Notes: generated by a model from the sequence alone, not told the origin. A stretch of 64,000 nt of DNA from Bacteroidia bacterium (GCA_016742095.1 JACVCJ010000005.1:67335-131334), one strand, 5' to 3'. Positions 33,483 to 42,521 are shown, counted from the stretch's first letter. Numbers and translations are program-made.

Positions 33483-33899
33483 ATGATCTGCGTAACAAGA
33501 AAAGAACATTTTAATGCTGCACACAAGCTGTGGCGGGAGGATTGGACGGACGAGGAAAATGAACGCGTTTTCGGAAAATGTGCCAATAAGAACTGGCATG
33601 GTCATAATTTTAATCTTTTCGTTACCGTAAAAGGCACTCCGCGGCAGGACACGGGTTTTGTGATCGATCTCAAATTCCTGAGCCGGCTTATCCGCGAACG
33701 GGTTATCGAAGAACTCGACCATAAGAACCTGAATATGGACGTACCCTTTATGAAAGGTAAAATGGCCTCCACCGAAATACTGGCCATGGAGATCTGGAAG
33801 ATACTGCAGCCGGAGATCAACCGTTTTGACAACTGTTTTCTTTATAAAATAACGCTCTACGAAACCGAAAATAACTTTGTAGAGTACTACGGAGAATAA
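33483..33899 (+). CDS. queD: 6-carboxytetrahydropterin synthase / 6-pyruvoyl tetrahydropterin synthase
   Basis: The 138-residue product has the PTPS zinc site: His14 in FNAAHKLW, and His39 and His41 in NWHGHNF, with Cys33 (GKCANKNW) as the catalytic Cys. The enzyme turns dihydroneopterin triphosphate into 6-carboxytetrahydropterin on the way to queuosine, or into 6-pyruvoyl tetrahydropterin in related pathways. The gene lies 3 bases before folE, whose product makes its substrate, so the pair is one short pathway unit. The later queuosine genes are not in this window. Confidence 0.93.
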   Translation: MICVTRKEHFNAAHKLWREDWTDEENERVFGKCANKNWHGHNFNLFVTVKGTPRQDTGFVIDLKFLSRLIRERVIEELDHKNLNMDVPFMKGKMASTEILAMEIWKILQPEINRFDNCFLYKITLYETENNFVEYYGE

Positions 33900-33902
33900 A
33901 CC

Positions 33903-34487
33903 ATGAGTGAAGAGAAAAAAAGCGATTCGCTGAAGATATTGACCGACAGCTACTTTACCCTTATTGATTCCATCGGTGAGAACCCTCAGCGCGACGGGCT
34001 TCTGAAAACCCCGGAACGGGCTGCCAAAGCCCTGCAGTTCCTTACCCGTGGTTATGCCGAAGATCCGGAGGCCATTCTGAAGGGCGCCATGTTCCAGGAA
34101 CCTTACCAGGAAATGGTGGTGGTAAAAAATATTGAAATGTACAGCCTTTGCGAGCACCATATGCTGCCCTTCTTCGGAAAGGCACATATCGCCTATATAC
34201 CCAATGGCTATATTGTAGGGCTGAGCAAAATTCCCCGCATCGTAGATGCTTTTGCACGTCGCCTGCAGGTGCAGGAACGCCTTACCACGGATATACGCGA
34301 TTGCATCGACCGCACACTGAAGCCCCTGGGCGTGGCCGTAGTGATCGAAGCTTCGCACATGTGTATGCAGATGCGCGGTGTGGAGAAGCAGAACAGCGTT
34401 ACCACCACTTCGGCCTTTACGGGCGAATTCCTGAAAGAGCCCACCCGTAAGGAATTCCTGAGCCTTATTTCTTCCCGCCTGAGCTAA
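33903..34487 (+). CDS. folE: GTP cyclohydrolase I
   Basis: The 194-residue product is type I GTP cyclohydrolase with its zinc ligands Cys83 and His86 ([12 protein letters not shown]) and Cys154 (HMCMQMRGV), plus the substrate loop [20 protein letters not shown] and the end block TSAFTGEFL. It converts GTP to 7,8-dihydroneopterin triphosphate, the precursor of folate and of queuosine through QueD. It is cotranscribed with queD, 3 bases apart. Confidence 0.97.
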   Translation: MSEEKKSDSLKILTDSYFTLIDSIGENPQRDGLLKTPERAAKALQFLTRGYAEDPEAILKGAMFQEPYQEMVVVKNIEMYSLCEHHMLPFFGKAHIAYIPNGYIVGLSKIPRIVDAFARRLQVQERLTTDIRDCIDRTLKPLGVAVVIEASHMCMQMRGVEKQNSVTTTSAFTGEFLKEPTRKEFLSLISSRLS

Positions 34488-34903
34488 ACGGCTCATACCG
34501 GATCCGTTACACAAATCTACCGTTCAGGTGGACTGCATGCCTTTGCCTGCGGGCGATACACGAAATGATAACAGTCCGGGCCTGTTATCGGGCTTGTCAC
34601 ATTCACAAAAGATTTTTGTTAAAAAACTTCAAATCGTATGAAGATTTTTTTAATATTGTGTTAAGGAACTAACAAAAATGGAATCGTTATAAGATCGATT
34701 CGGCATAACCCATCTCATCACCGAACGAAATTGTAACCCTGATCACCAGCTTCTCTCCAGGAAAATCCACTTTTTTTATTTCCTCTTTGCTAACCCTTAT
34801 GGACCCGCATGGACCTCCGTGGTGGTAACGCGTACCCTTGTGTTATCCGTTCGGCATATCCATGCAGGGGAAATATGTGTGGAATTACCTGAACTAACAA
34901 ACT
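34488..34903 (+). other. Long gene-free leader between folE and the giant T9SS gene
   Basis: This 416-base interval has no convincing coding region. It holds a weak AT-rich hairpin (34621-34651; CTTCA/TGAAG arms with flanking A and T runs) that may terminate the queD-folE transcript. It also holds two copies of GAACTAACAAA, at 34666-34676 and 34891-34901, the latter just before the next start codon. No TAnnTTTG box was found close to the start of the T9SS gene. Confidence 0.5.
34621..34651 (+). terminator. Possible terminator of queD-folE
   Basis: AAAAAACTTCA and TGAAGATTTTTTT can pair with one bulge and a T-run follows, but the stem is AT-rich, so the call is weak. Confidence 0.4.
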
Positions 34904-37900
34904 ATGATATCCAGACTACCATCGTTGTTTACGCATAGTGTATGTGTAAAAAAAGCCTTCGTTCTCCTTCTTTTCTCTTCTGCAGGCATTGCAGGTGTGC
35001 AGGCGCAGGCTATTCTTCCGGCATATTGTACGCATTTTAACGCGTCTATTCCCCTGGGGTTCAGCGGCGCCACCGGTGGTACTACCGCTTCGCTGGATGC
35101 CTGCGGAGGCGTATCTGCCATGCTGAATGGAGTGGGACAGAATGTGCAGATGAACTTCAGCGGAACGGCAACCAATGTACAGTACTACCTGCGCAGCAAT
35201 TCGGCGTCGGGTAACCGTACGGTACTGCTGCAGGAGTCGCCCGACGGCGTTACCTGGACCACCATTGCCACGCATACCCAGGCAACCGTACCTACAACGG
35301 CAACCTTGTACAGTTCTCCGCTGGCAGCGACCACACGCTATGTGCGTCTGAATATGACGGTACGTGCCAGTAACCGTATCGAGCTCGACGGGTTCCAGGC
35401 CTATAACGGAACTCCTTTTAACTGTTATTGTGCTTCTACTTCTTCCAGCGGAAGTTTCGAGTACATCAATTCGGTGGGAGGAACGCTGAATACCATTACC
35501 TCGGGCCGCAGCAATTATGCCAGCTATATTTCCTTTGGCGCCATCAGCAGCATGGCAGCCGGTGCAACGTCTACGATAACAGTGGGTGTTAACGGTGGTT
35601 ATGCTTCCGACAACATTTACATTTTTGCTGACTGGAACCAGGACGGCGACTTTGTGGATGCCGGCGAGTTGTGCGGAACTTCTTCGGGTGCAGCGGCTAC
35701 GCAGAACGTAACCGTTACCGTGCCTGCAGGAGCCCTGAGCGGTAATACCCTAATGCGTGTAAAACTTATGGACGGTACCAATAATACACCCTGCCAGGCA
35801 AGTTATTCCTATGGCGAGGTAGAGGACTACTATATTACCGTGACTGCGGGCTGCCCGGTAACGGTAACCGGCACCACGCCCGGCAGCCGCTGCGGAACGG
35901 GAGCGGTACAGCTGGCGGCCACTTCCAACACCCCGGGCGCCACTTTTAACCTGTATACTACCGCAAGCGGCGGTACGGCCGTGGCTACGGGGCTTAGCTC
36001 ACCGTTCAACACACCTTCCATCAGCAGCACAACGATCTATTATGTTTCGGCAAGCAATGGCAGCTGCGAATCAAATACCCGCATGGCCGTAGTGGCTACG
36101 GTAAATACGCCGCCCGCACTTAATTCCGTTACGCCTTCCGGTAACCAGACCATCTGCACCGGAACAGCCCAGTCGCTTACCGTAAGCGGTTCCCAGGTAA
36201 ATACCCTGTATTCCGAGAATTTCAATACCATACTTACAGACCCGGTACAGTCGGTTACCCTGCAGGATTTCGGGAGTTCCGCCAACGGTTTCTGGTACAT
36301 AGAAACGAGCCCCAGTTCCTATATCAGCTACGGGTCCGTAAATTCGGGGTCGGGAGCTTTTGCCGCCGCGGATGTGAATTACGACATCTATGGGTATACC
36401 AATTCGGCCCTGGCCATGACGAATTCTATAAGTACCAGCGGTTATACCAGTCTCAGTCTTACGTTCCGTCATTATTACTATTATTCGAACTACGAATCAC
36501 CGGACATGGCCATTGTAGAGGTAAATACCGACGGCAATATCAACGGTACCTGGACCGCCGTGCAGACCTACACGTCCACACAGGGCTCGGCCACGGCCTT
36601 TGCAACGGCTACGATAGACCTTTCGACCTATGTGAACCAGCCTACGCTGCGGGTACGTTTCCGCTATCTCAGCGGCTGGAATTACGGCTGGAACATCGAC
36701 GATATCGTTATTACAGGCAGCGCAGCCACTACCTACAGCTGGTCGGCCACTCCTTCCACAGGGGCCGGACTGCCCCCGGGAGCGGGTACCAGCTCTGCCG
36801 GCAATGCCTCTGTAAATGCAACACCAACGGCTGCCGGTACGTATACCTATACAGCAACGGTTACTTCTACAAACGGTTGTACCGTGCAGGGCAACACGGG
36901 TACCATAACCGTAAATCCCGGCCCGGTGGACGGTTCGCTGAGCGCTTCCGCACTCACGCTCTGCGCCGGACAAAGTGTAACGGTAACCCCCTCGGGCGGT
37001 ACCGGAACGCCGTATTACTGGATCTCTTCCAACGGTGGCGGTACCTGGGACATCGTGGCACAACAGGCAGCGAACGGCCCGGGTGACAGTTATGTGTTCA
37101 CCCCGTCGGCGGGTGGTACGTACCTGATCCTTGCCCGCTGGAACACCAGCTGCGGATTTTGCTTCGACCTGCCGGGCGGCATGGCCAACTGTACGTCCTC
37201 TCCGAGCGTGACGGTGAGTCAGCCGGTAGCTTCGAACACGCTGTCGGTAGATAATTCCGACGGTACCTGTATTGTAAACCAGAACGGGTATGTACATTTC
37301 ATGGACGTTTCCGGCCGCCTGATCGCTTCCGTGAATTCCAACGGGCAGAACCTGGGCAGCGTTACGGCACGTTCTTACGTGAGCGGCTCACCCATTACCA
37401 TACAGGCCTGCGGTACCACACAGCCCGAAGATGCTTCGGCCGCTGCGGGTCGTCGCTGGACCATTACGCCCACCATACAGCCATCTTCGCCGGTGAACGT
37501 GCGCCTGTACCTGGACCAGGGCGAGTACAGCCTGCTGGCCGCCAGTGCCAACAGCAACACCAATCCGGCCGACGATGTAAGCAGCCTGGGCGATATAGAC
37601 CTTACCAAATACAGCGGTGTAAACGAAAACAATACATTTACCGATAACTGCGGCGGTTCCATCAGTCTGCATATGAACGGCGGTTCCGGTGTAGCTTCGG
37701 CCGTAGTGAGCGGTTTCGATCCCAATGGCCGTTATATGGACTTTGTGATATCGTCTTTCTCCGAATTCTGGCTCAGCGGCACAGGCAACAACAGCCCGCT
37801 GCCCGTTACGCTCAGCGCATTCGACGGGGAATGTACCACGGGTGGGGTAAAACTGACCTGGACCACCGCCAGTGAATTCAACAGCGATCATTTTGAGATA

Positions 37901-38359
37901 CAACGCAGCGCCGATGCCTCCGCCTGGGAATCCCTGGGTAAAGTAACGGCTGCCGGCAACAGCAACAGCCTGCTGAACTATACCTTTACGGATGCACGTC
38001 CGCTGAACGGATTCGGCTATTACCGCCTGATACAGCGTGATTACGACCTTACGGAGACCGTTTACGGCAATGTAAGCGTAGCCTGTTCTGCCGCGGAAAG
38101 CCCGGAAGTATCGGTATTCCCGAACCCGGCCACGGACCTGGTGACCTTCAGCATGGCAAACCCGGAAAGCAAACTGGTGCTGACGGCCATAACGGAAACG
38201 GGCGGCCGCACCCTGCTGCGCTATGCAGGCACAGTGCCTGTACAAAGCCTTTCCGTGCCGTTGCAGCAATTAAAGCCCGGCATGTATTATGCACATCTGA
38301 AACTTACCCTGCCCGACGGCTCCGTGAAGGAAACAGTACGCCCCTTCGTGCGCAGGTAA
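34904..38359 (+). CDS. Giant T9SS-secreted multidomain protein (GEVED and Ig-like domains)
   Basis: The 1151-residue product has a signal peptide (FVLLLFSSAGIAGVQAQ). An F5/8-type or discoidin-like domain follows (about 55-165; ESPDGVTWTTIATHTQ, YVRLNMTVRASNRIELDGFQAY), then a GEVED domain (about 170-305) ending SYGEVEDYYITV. Several Ig-like repeats and a MAM/lectin-like domain (about 430-600; FNTIL...WNIDDIVITG) come next, then a long beta-rich region with an Ala-Pro-rich patch. The tail is a type A T9SS sorting domain (about 1060-1151; SVFPNPATDLVTF...LKPGMYYAHLKL). It is a large surface or secreted protein, possibly an adhesin or polymer-binding enzyme scaffold. No catalytic domain is recognised. 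Confidence 0.88.
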   Translation: MISRLPSLFTHSVCVKKAFVLLLFSSAGIAGVQAQAILPAYCTHFNASIPLGFSGATGGTTASLDACGGVSAMLNGVGQNVQMNFSGTATNVQYYLRSNSASGNRTVLLQESPDGVTWTTIATHTQATVPTTATLYSSPLAATTRYVRLNMTVRASNRIELDGFQAYNGTPFNCYCASTSSSGSFEYINSVGGTLNTITSGRSNYASYISFGAISSMAAGATSTITVGVNGGYASDNIYIFADWNQDGDFVDAGELCGTSSGAAATQNVTVTVPAGALSGNTLMRVKLMDGTNNTPCQASYSYGEVEDYYITVTAGCPVTVTGTTPGSRCGTGAVQLAATSNTPGATFNLYTTASGGTAVATGLSSPFNTPSISSTTIYYVSASNGSCESNTRMAVVATVNTPPALNSVTPSGNQTICTGTAQSLTVSGSQVNTLYSENFNTILTDPVQSVTLQDFGSSANGFWYIETSPSSYISYGSVNSGSGAFAAADVNYDIYGYTNSALAMTNSISTSGYTSLSLTFRHYYYYSNYESPDMAIVEVNTDGNINGTWTAVQTYTSTQGSATAFATATIDLSTYVNQPTLRVRFRYLSGWNYGWNIDDIVITGSAATTYSWSATPSTGAGLPPGAGTSSAGNASVNATPTAAGTYTYTATVTSTNGCTVQGNTGTITVNPGPVDGSLSASALTLCAGQSVTVTPSGGTGTPYYWISSNGGGTWDIVAQQAANGPGDSYVFTPSAGGTYLILARWNTSCGFCFDLPGGMANCTSSPSVTVSQPVASNTLSVDNSDGTCIVNQNGYVHFMDVSGRLIASVNSNGQNLGSVTARSYVSGSPITIQACGTTQPEDASAAAGRRWTITPTIQPSSPVNVRLYLDQGEYSLLAASANSNTNPADDVSSLGDIDLTKYSGVNENNTFTDNCGGSISLHMNGGSGVASAVVSGFDPNGRYMDFVISSFSEFWLSGTGNNSPLPVTLSAFDGECTTGGVKLTWTTASEFNSDHFEIQRSADASAWESLGKVTAAGNSNSLLNYTFTDARPLNGFGYYRLIQRDYDLTETVYGNVSVACSAAESPEVSVFPNPATDLVTFSMANPESKLVLTAITETGGRTLLRYAGTVPVQSLSVPLQQLKPGMYYAHLKLTLPDGSVKETVRPFVRR

Positions 38360-38396
38360 AGAGAACCGCTTTTGTTAGTTCTAAACCTAAGAAAGA

Positions 38397-38427
38397 AAGC
38401 CTGCATCATTAAGATGCGGGCTTTTTT
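38397..38427 (+). terminator. Rho-independent terminator
   Basis: AAGCCTGCATC (38397-38407) and GATGCGGGCTT (38413-38423) form a hairpin with one mismatch followed by six Ts, 37 bases after the T9SS gene. Confidence 0.85.
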
Positions 38428-38523
38428 ATGGCGGGTCCCGCAGGATGAGGCCGGGCTATAAAACAAATACCGACCCGGATTCCCGGATCGGCATTTGCAT
38501 CTGTGTGTTATGTATAGCCTCTT

Positions 38524-38973
38524 TTAGTTGCTGCCGAAGAGCAGATCGTTACTGTGTGATCCGCTGTCGGAGGCAAATTCATTGAAATCGTTGCCCGAAG
38601 GTTCGGCCGGGGCCGGGGTTTCGGGTTCAGCCGGACCGGAAACGGCAAAAGGCGTTTCTTCCAGTTCGGGTGAAGTAAGATCAATGGTCGTTTCTTTTTT
38701 GGAAGGAGCTTTGGCCACTTTGGTAGCGCGGGCGGCTACCTGGGCTTTGGGGGCGGCCGGTTGCAGACCTACGGCTTCCAGACGGTTCTCGCGCAGGAAC
38801 ATACCCAGGGCAACGGCACCCATAATATCGCTGATACCCAGTTCAAACTCCCATTCGTCAGGAGTTAAACGGGGCGAAGCGCTGAATTTCAACTTATTTT
38901 CAATACAATAGTCAAGAACAAGAGACATGTTCTTCACTTTTACGATCACTTTTGGCTTGTCTGTTATTTCCAT
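38524..38973 (-). CDS. Small protein with Ala/Pro/Glu-rich tail, unknown function
   Basis: The 149-residue product has a compact N-terminal domain of about 75 residues (MEITDKPKVIVKVKNMSLVLDYCIENKLKFSASP...FELGISDIMGAVALGMFLRENRLEAVGL). A disordered tail rich in Ala, Pro, Glu and Ser follows and ends DLLFGSN. No domain is recognised. I chose the ATG at 38973 because the stretch up to 39015 is cysteine-rich and unlike the rest. The tail suggests a linker or a protein-binding region. It is a single gene between a terminator and pyk. Confidence 0.7.
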   Translation of the reverse strand: MEITDKPKVIVKVKNMSLVLDYCIENKLKFSASPRLTPDEWEFELGISDIMGAVALGMFLRENRLEAVGLQPAAPKAQVAARATKVAKAPSKKETTIDLTSPELEETPFAVSGPAEPETPAPAEPSGNDFNEFASDSGSHSNDLLFGSN

Positions 38974-39112
38974 CTCTATTTTGAACACGTTACTGCAATC
39001 ACAAATGTACAACACACCGGCATACCTCGCAAAAAGTTATTAACAGGTTTGTGTTTTTGTGAATAACTAAGTTGAGCCCTGCCGGAATGCTATCTGCAAA
39101 TGAATGTGCAGG

Positions 39113-40552
39113 TTATACTACGGAGATCTTCAGCATGTTCGACATACCTTTGCTCTCCATGGGAATGCTGGCGATGTTCACGATCAGGTCGCCGTCGTTC
39201 ACGTACCCGTGTTTACGCAGGATGTAGCGGATATCGGCAATGGTATGGTCGGTCGATACGAACTTATCGTAGTAAAAGGCACGCACGCCCCATACCAGGC
39301 TCATTGCATTCAGAATGAAGCGGTTGGCCGTAAAAGCATAGATGTCGGCTTTGGGACGGTAACCGGCCACTTTCATGGCGGAATAGCCACTGCCGGTCAT
39401 GGCCACAATGGCGCGGGCTCCCGCCTCGTTGCTCACGCGGCAGCCTGTGCGGCAGATATGGTCAGACACGTAACGTTCGCGGTTAATGTCTTCTTTTTCA
39501 AGGAATTCAATGTCGAAATTGTAGAGCAGTTTCTGGTTCTCCACATGCTGTATGATCTTCTTAACCGCCTGGATCACCTTTACGGGGTGTTTGCCCGTGC
39601 TGGTCTCCCCGCTGAGCATTACGGCATCGGCGCCGTCGAGGATGCTGTTGGCGGCATCGTTCACTTCGGCACGGGTGGGCGATATGTTCACGATCATGCT
39701 TTCCATCATCTGGGTGGCAATGATCACGGGAATACCGGCCTGCATACATTTTTTCACCAGCATTTTCTGCACGGTGGGCACCTGTTCCATAGGCAGTTCC
39801 ACACCCAGGTCGCCCCGGGCCACCATGAGGGCATCGGTTTCCTTAATGATATCGTCGATGTCTTTCAGGGCTTCGGGTTTCTCAATTTTGGCCACGATGC
39901 CGCTGTGTTTACGGGCTTTCTGGACCAGGTGGCGCAACTCGATGATGTCGCTGGCCGAGCGTACGAACGAAAGGCCGATCCATTCCACATCGTTTTCCAG
40001 CACAAAATCCAGGTCTTCGCGGTCTTTTTCGGTAAGACAGGGGAGAGAGACCTTGGTATTGGGCAGGTTCACTCCCTTGCGTGAGCTCAGGATGCCGCCG
40101 CTTACCACGCGGGCGCGCACTTCGTCGCTGCCGTTGGTGGCAAGTACTTTGAGGACCAGTTTACCGTCGTCGAGCAGTACATTTTCGCCGGGGCGCACGT
40201 CCTGCGGGAAAAGATCGTAGGTGATGTATACGCGTTCGGCCGTGCTGATGGCCTTTTTTGTAGTAATAACAAGTTCGTTGCCTTCCACCAGCATTACGCC
40301 GTTGTCCTGCACCTCGCCTACGCGCAGTTTGGGGCCCTGCAGGTCGGCCAGGATGCCCACGCTGCTGTCGAGTTCTTTATTGATGCGGCGTACGTTCCCG
40401 ATGATGTTCTTGAGGTCGGCATGGGTCCCGTGTGAGCAGTTGATACGGCAAACATTTACGCCGGCAAGGATCATTTCTTTCAGTACTTCATACGAGGCAC
40501 TTGCCGGTCCGATGGTAGCTACGATTTTGGTTTTAGTGTAATTCGAATTCAT
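39113..40552 (-). CDS. pyk: Pyruvate kinase
   Basis: The 479-residue product has all pyruvate kinase landmarks: KIVATIGPAS, CRINCSHGT, LADLQGPKLRVGE, KIEKPEALKDIDDIIKETDALMVARGDLGVELP (the metal/substrate loop) and a C-terminal allosteric domain. It makes ATP and pyruvate from phosphoenolpyruvate, the last step of glycolysis. It follows the IPExxxVDY gene by 4 bases, a pairing kept across Bacteroidota. Confidence 0.98.
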   Translation of the reverse strand: MNSNYTKTKIVATIGPASASYEVLKEMILAGVNVCRINCSHGTHADLKNIIGNVRRINKELDSSVGILADLQGPKLRVGEVQDNGVMLVEGNELVITTKKAISTAERVYITYDLFPQDVRPGENVLLDDGKLVLKVLATNGSDEVRARVVSGGILSSRKGVNLPNTKVSLPCLTEKDREDLDFVLENDVEWIGLSFVRSASDIIELRHLVQKARKHSGIVAKIEKPEALKDIDDIIKETDALMVARGDLGVELPMEQVPTVQKMLVKKCMQAGIPVIIATQMMESMIVNISPTRAEVNDAANSILDGADAVMLSGETSTGKHPVKVIQAVKKIIQHVENQKLLYNFDIEFLEKEDINRERYVSDHICRTGCRVSNEAGARAIVAMTGSGYSAMKVAGYRPKADIYAFTANRFILNAMSLVWGVRAFYYDKFVSTDHTIADIRYILRKHGYVNDGDLIVNIASIPMESKGMSNMLKISVV

Positions 40553-40556
40553 ATGT

Positions 40557-40976
40557 TTATGATTGCATCAGTACGTAAGGGTTTTTAATACGGAGGGGGT
40601 CCACCAGGAAGGCCATCTGCACAAAACGATGTTCGCGCAGGTGTTCCAGCAGGCGTTCGGCTATGGTGCCGTCGGCCTCGCCCGACATGATGAGCAGGTA
40701 GTTGAAAGCGCTGAAATCCCGCAGCAGCACCTGGTTCTGATCTTTATTGGAGAGCAGTCGCCAGAAGCGGAAATGTTCCTCTTCGTAACATTCAAAAACC
40801 GGAAAGGGGTGCTGGTGATTTTTTTCGACGGGGGCCAGAAAATCGTCTTTCCGCTCCAGCTGAAGTCCGAAAGACCTGTTCAATCCCCAGCAAAGGCGGT
40901 GTTCCGCTTCCTGGCTGGCTACAACAAACAGTAAGCCGTCAAAATCAAAATCCAAGCGTAAAGATTCCCTGGCCAT
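40557..40976 (-). CDS. IPExxxVDY family protein
   Basis: The 139-residue product belongs to a small Bacteroidota-specific family named for a conserved motif (here in the region HFRFWRLLSNKDQNQVLLRDFSAFNYLLIMSGEAD) and starts ARESLRLDFDFDGLLFVVAS. Its gene is consistently next to pyruvate kinase, as here (4 bases apart), so a role connected to pyruvate kinase is likely but unproven. I chose the ATG at 40976 because a TACCTTTG box on the same strand (40986-40993) ends 9 nt before it. Confidence 0.88.
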   Translation of the reverse strand: MARESLRLDFDFDGLLFVVASQEAEHRLCWGLNRSFGLQLERKDDFLAPVEKNHQHPFPVFECYEEEHFRFWRLLSNKDQNQVLLRDFSAFNYLLIMSGEADGTIAERLLEHLREHRFVQMAFLVDPLRIKNPYVLMQS

Positions 40977-40985
40977 ATCAGGATA

Positions 40986-40993
40986 CAAAGGTA
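40986..40993 (-). promoter_or_regulatory. -7 promoter box for IPExxxVDY-pyk
   Basis: Minus-strand TACCTTTG ends 9 nt before the ATG of the IPExxxVDY gene, so the leader is very short. Confidence 0.6.
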
Positions 40994-41074
40994 ATATAAT
41001 AAAAGCAAACCGTGTTAAGTGTCAGTTACCACTGCGTGTGCGGGATAAGCCTCCGGGGCCGGTGTGCCGGGAAA

Positions 41075-41200
41075 TAAAAAACCCGGGAAACAGCAATGAT
41101 ATTTCCCGGGGTTGGTTAAGAGGGATTTACGTTTATCCTTTAATAAGGGTAGGTAAACGTATGTTTGTCTTACCTTAATTAATTCTACAGGACAAAGATG
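41075..41200 (-). ncRNA. Candidate small RNA with two hairpins
   Basis: On the minus strand, the box-like CATCTTTG (41193-41200) is followed by a hairpin with arms TACGTTTA/TAAACGTA (41128-41161), then a second perfect stem CCCGGGAAA/TTTCCCGGG (41082-41110) and a T-rich tract, as in a terminator. The transcript would be about 110 nt and has no ATG. It lies downstream of the 125-residue regulator gene and could instead be that gene's 3' end. The function is unknown. Confidence 0.4.
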
Positions 41201-41241
41201 GGGGCCGGTGTCCATTTCCGCAAGAGGATTTTTCCTGTTTC

Positions 41242-41619
41242 TTACCCCGTTTTTTCCTGTACGGCAGGGATATAACCTGTGTCTTCGCCGGAGGCGGCCA
41301 GCTGCTCGCGCAGGAAGCGGATCTCGTTCTTCAGGTGCCGGATGTATTCCTCGTTGTGTGAGAAGGTAGAGCGCAGGAAAAGCGGCTGGGGTACCGGCGG
41401 CAGGGCCAGTTGCCGGGGCGTGTACTGGATCAGTTCGGCCAGGCTGCAACCCAGGTAACGGCCGATACGGTCGGCTTTTTCAATATCGAGCCGGGTAAGT
41501 CCGCGTTCCAGGCGCGAATAGGCGGATTTGTCCATGTCGAGCGCATCGGCTGCCTCTTCGACGGAAATACCCTTCAGCAGGCGCAGTACACGTATCTTTT
41601 CATGCAGTTTCAGATCCAT
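41242..41619 (-). CDS. XRE-family DNA-binding protein with C-terminal coiled coil
   Basis: The 125-residue product has an N-terminal helix-turn-helix domain of the XRE/Cro type (about 7-66; KIRVLRLLKGISVEEAADALDMDKSAYSRLERGLTRLDIEKADRIGRYLGCSLAELI). A Pro-rich linker and a C-terminal helix with coiled-coil character follow (EYIRHLKNEIRFLREQLAA). It probably binds DNA as a dimer or oligomer. A second protein of the same design is encoded at 48610. A candidate small RNA lies immediately downstream. Confidence 0.85.
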   Translation of the reverse strand: MDLKLHEKIRVLRLLKGISVEEAADALDMDKSAYSRLERGLTRLDIEKADRIGRYLGCSLAELIQYTPRQLALPPVPQPLFLRSTFSHNEEYIRHLKNEIRFLREQLAASGEDTGYIPAVQEKTG

Positions 41620-41758
41620 ACCCGCATCTAAAGTAGATGTTTTACAGGGTTTTCCATTGTGTATTTTGGTGCAGGTAAAAAAATGGGTTGTAAGTGAATG
41701 TTTATGAGTAGTTTACATTCGTAAAGTTATTTACGACGTTGGTTTAATTCATTGAAAA

Positions 41759-42142
41759 TCAGTCTATTTTTATTTTGGCTGTCGGACGGTATTCCCAGGC
41801 GGCAAAAAGCAGGCAACCGGCGGCGTATACGGCCACATCCAGGGGGTCGGCCGTAAAGTCGGCATTGTAGCGCGGTAGTATGGCCTCAAAGTACAGGGCA
41901 AACATAAAAAAGGCCGTAAGTACAAAATAGGGCGGAAGGCGTCGGGGTCTGTTGCGCAGGGGCAGCAGCTGCAATATGCAGCGCGCCAGCAGCAGTACCA
42001 GGGGCATGCACAGCAGATCGTCCAGGTAATTGCGGAAAAAGGCGGGCGTGGCAAAATGCCGAATGTACAGCTGGTTCAGCAGGAAGCCGGAGGCCAGCAG
42101 GCCCAGCAGCCAAAGATCGTTCCTGTGTGGGCGCGGTACCAT
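41759..42142 (-). CDS. Small integral membrane protein
   Basis: The 127-residue product has four predicted membrane helices (about 10-27, 40-60, 72-89 and 102-119), with a conserved-looking LDDLLCMPLVLLLARCILQLL stretch. I recognise the pattern as a hypothetical Bacteroidota membrane protein but know no function. It overlaps no gene and lies 3 bases after the zinc-ribbon gene, so the two are co-transcribed. Confidence 0.7.
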   Translation of the reverse strand: MVPRPHRNDLWLLGLLASGFLLNQLYIRHFATPAFFRNYLDDLLCMPLVLLLARCILQLLPLRNRPRRLPPYFVLTAFFMFALYFEAILPRYNADFTADPLDVAVYAAGCLLFAAWEYRPTAKIKID

Positions 42143-42145
42143 GCG

Positions 42146-42454
42146 TTAACCGGCTACCGTGGTAATGAACCACACCACGGCGGCCATGATACCCACGAAA
42201 ATAAAATATACAAAATTGATGCCTTTGTAAACGGCCTGCAGCCAGGCGGGCTCGCTGCCCTTGATGGTAATGAGGCCGGCGGGTTTCCGGTAAAAACGTT
42301 CTTTACGGATCTCTTCCTTCCGGATGCTCTCGGCCATCAGTTCAAAACCACAATGTATACAACGGTCGTGCGGCTGTTTGCTCCAGGTGGTCCATTGTCC
42401 GCAGGAAGGACAGATCTTTTCGGACGTTTCGGATAGTTTTACGTCGCGTTCCAT
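42146..42454 (-). CDS. Zinc-ribbon protein with a C-terminal membrane helix
   Basis: The 102-residue product has two CxxC pairs (Cys15/Cys18 in CPSCG and Cys32/Cys35 in CIHCG) forming a zinc ribbon, and one membrane helix near the C-terminus (about 77-99, FVYFIFVGIMAAVVWFITTV). It is first in a two-gene unit with the four-helix membrane protein 3 bases downstream. The pair is divergent from the TetR regulator, and both sides share the promoter region that holds the palindrome. The function is unknown. Confidence 0.75.
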   Translation of the reverse strand: MERDVKLSETSEKICPSCGQWTTWSKQPHDRCIHCGFELMAESIRKEEIRKERFYRKPAGLITIKGSEPAWLQAVYKGINFVYFIFVGIMAAVVWFITTVAG

Positions 42455-42499
42455 GGGTATTCGGATTTGAAATACGGGTCAAAGTTAGGAAAAGTTGCC

Positions 42500-42521
42500 T
42501 ATCTTAGCGCAAATGCGCTAA
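42500..42521 (+). promoter_or_regulatory. TetR operator palindrome overlapping the -7 box
   Basis: TTAGCGCA (42504-42511) and TGCGCTAA (42514-42521) form a perfect inverted repeat with a 2-base AA centre. The first arm overlaps a -7-like box TATCTTAG (42500-42507), just before the TetR start. This is where a TetR repressor would be expected to bind to control its own gene and perhaps the divergent zinc-ribbon pair. Confidence 0.7.

Noticed and set aside
39104-40084. 326-codon plus-strand frame opposite pyruvate kinase
   Set aside because: Pyruvate kinase on the minus strand is unambiguous; the His/Val-rich opposite frame is an artefact of codon bias.
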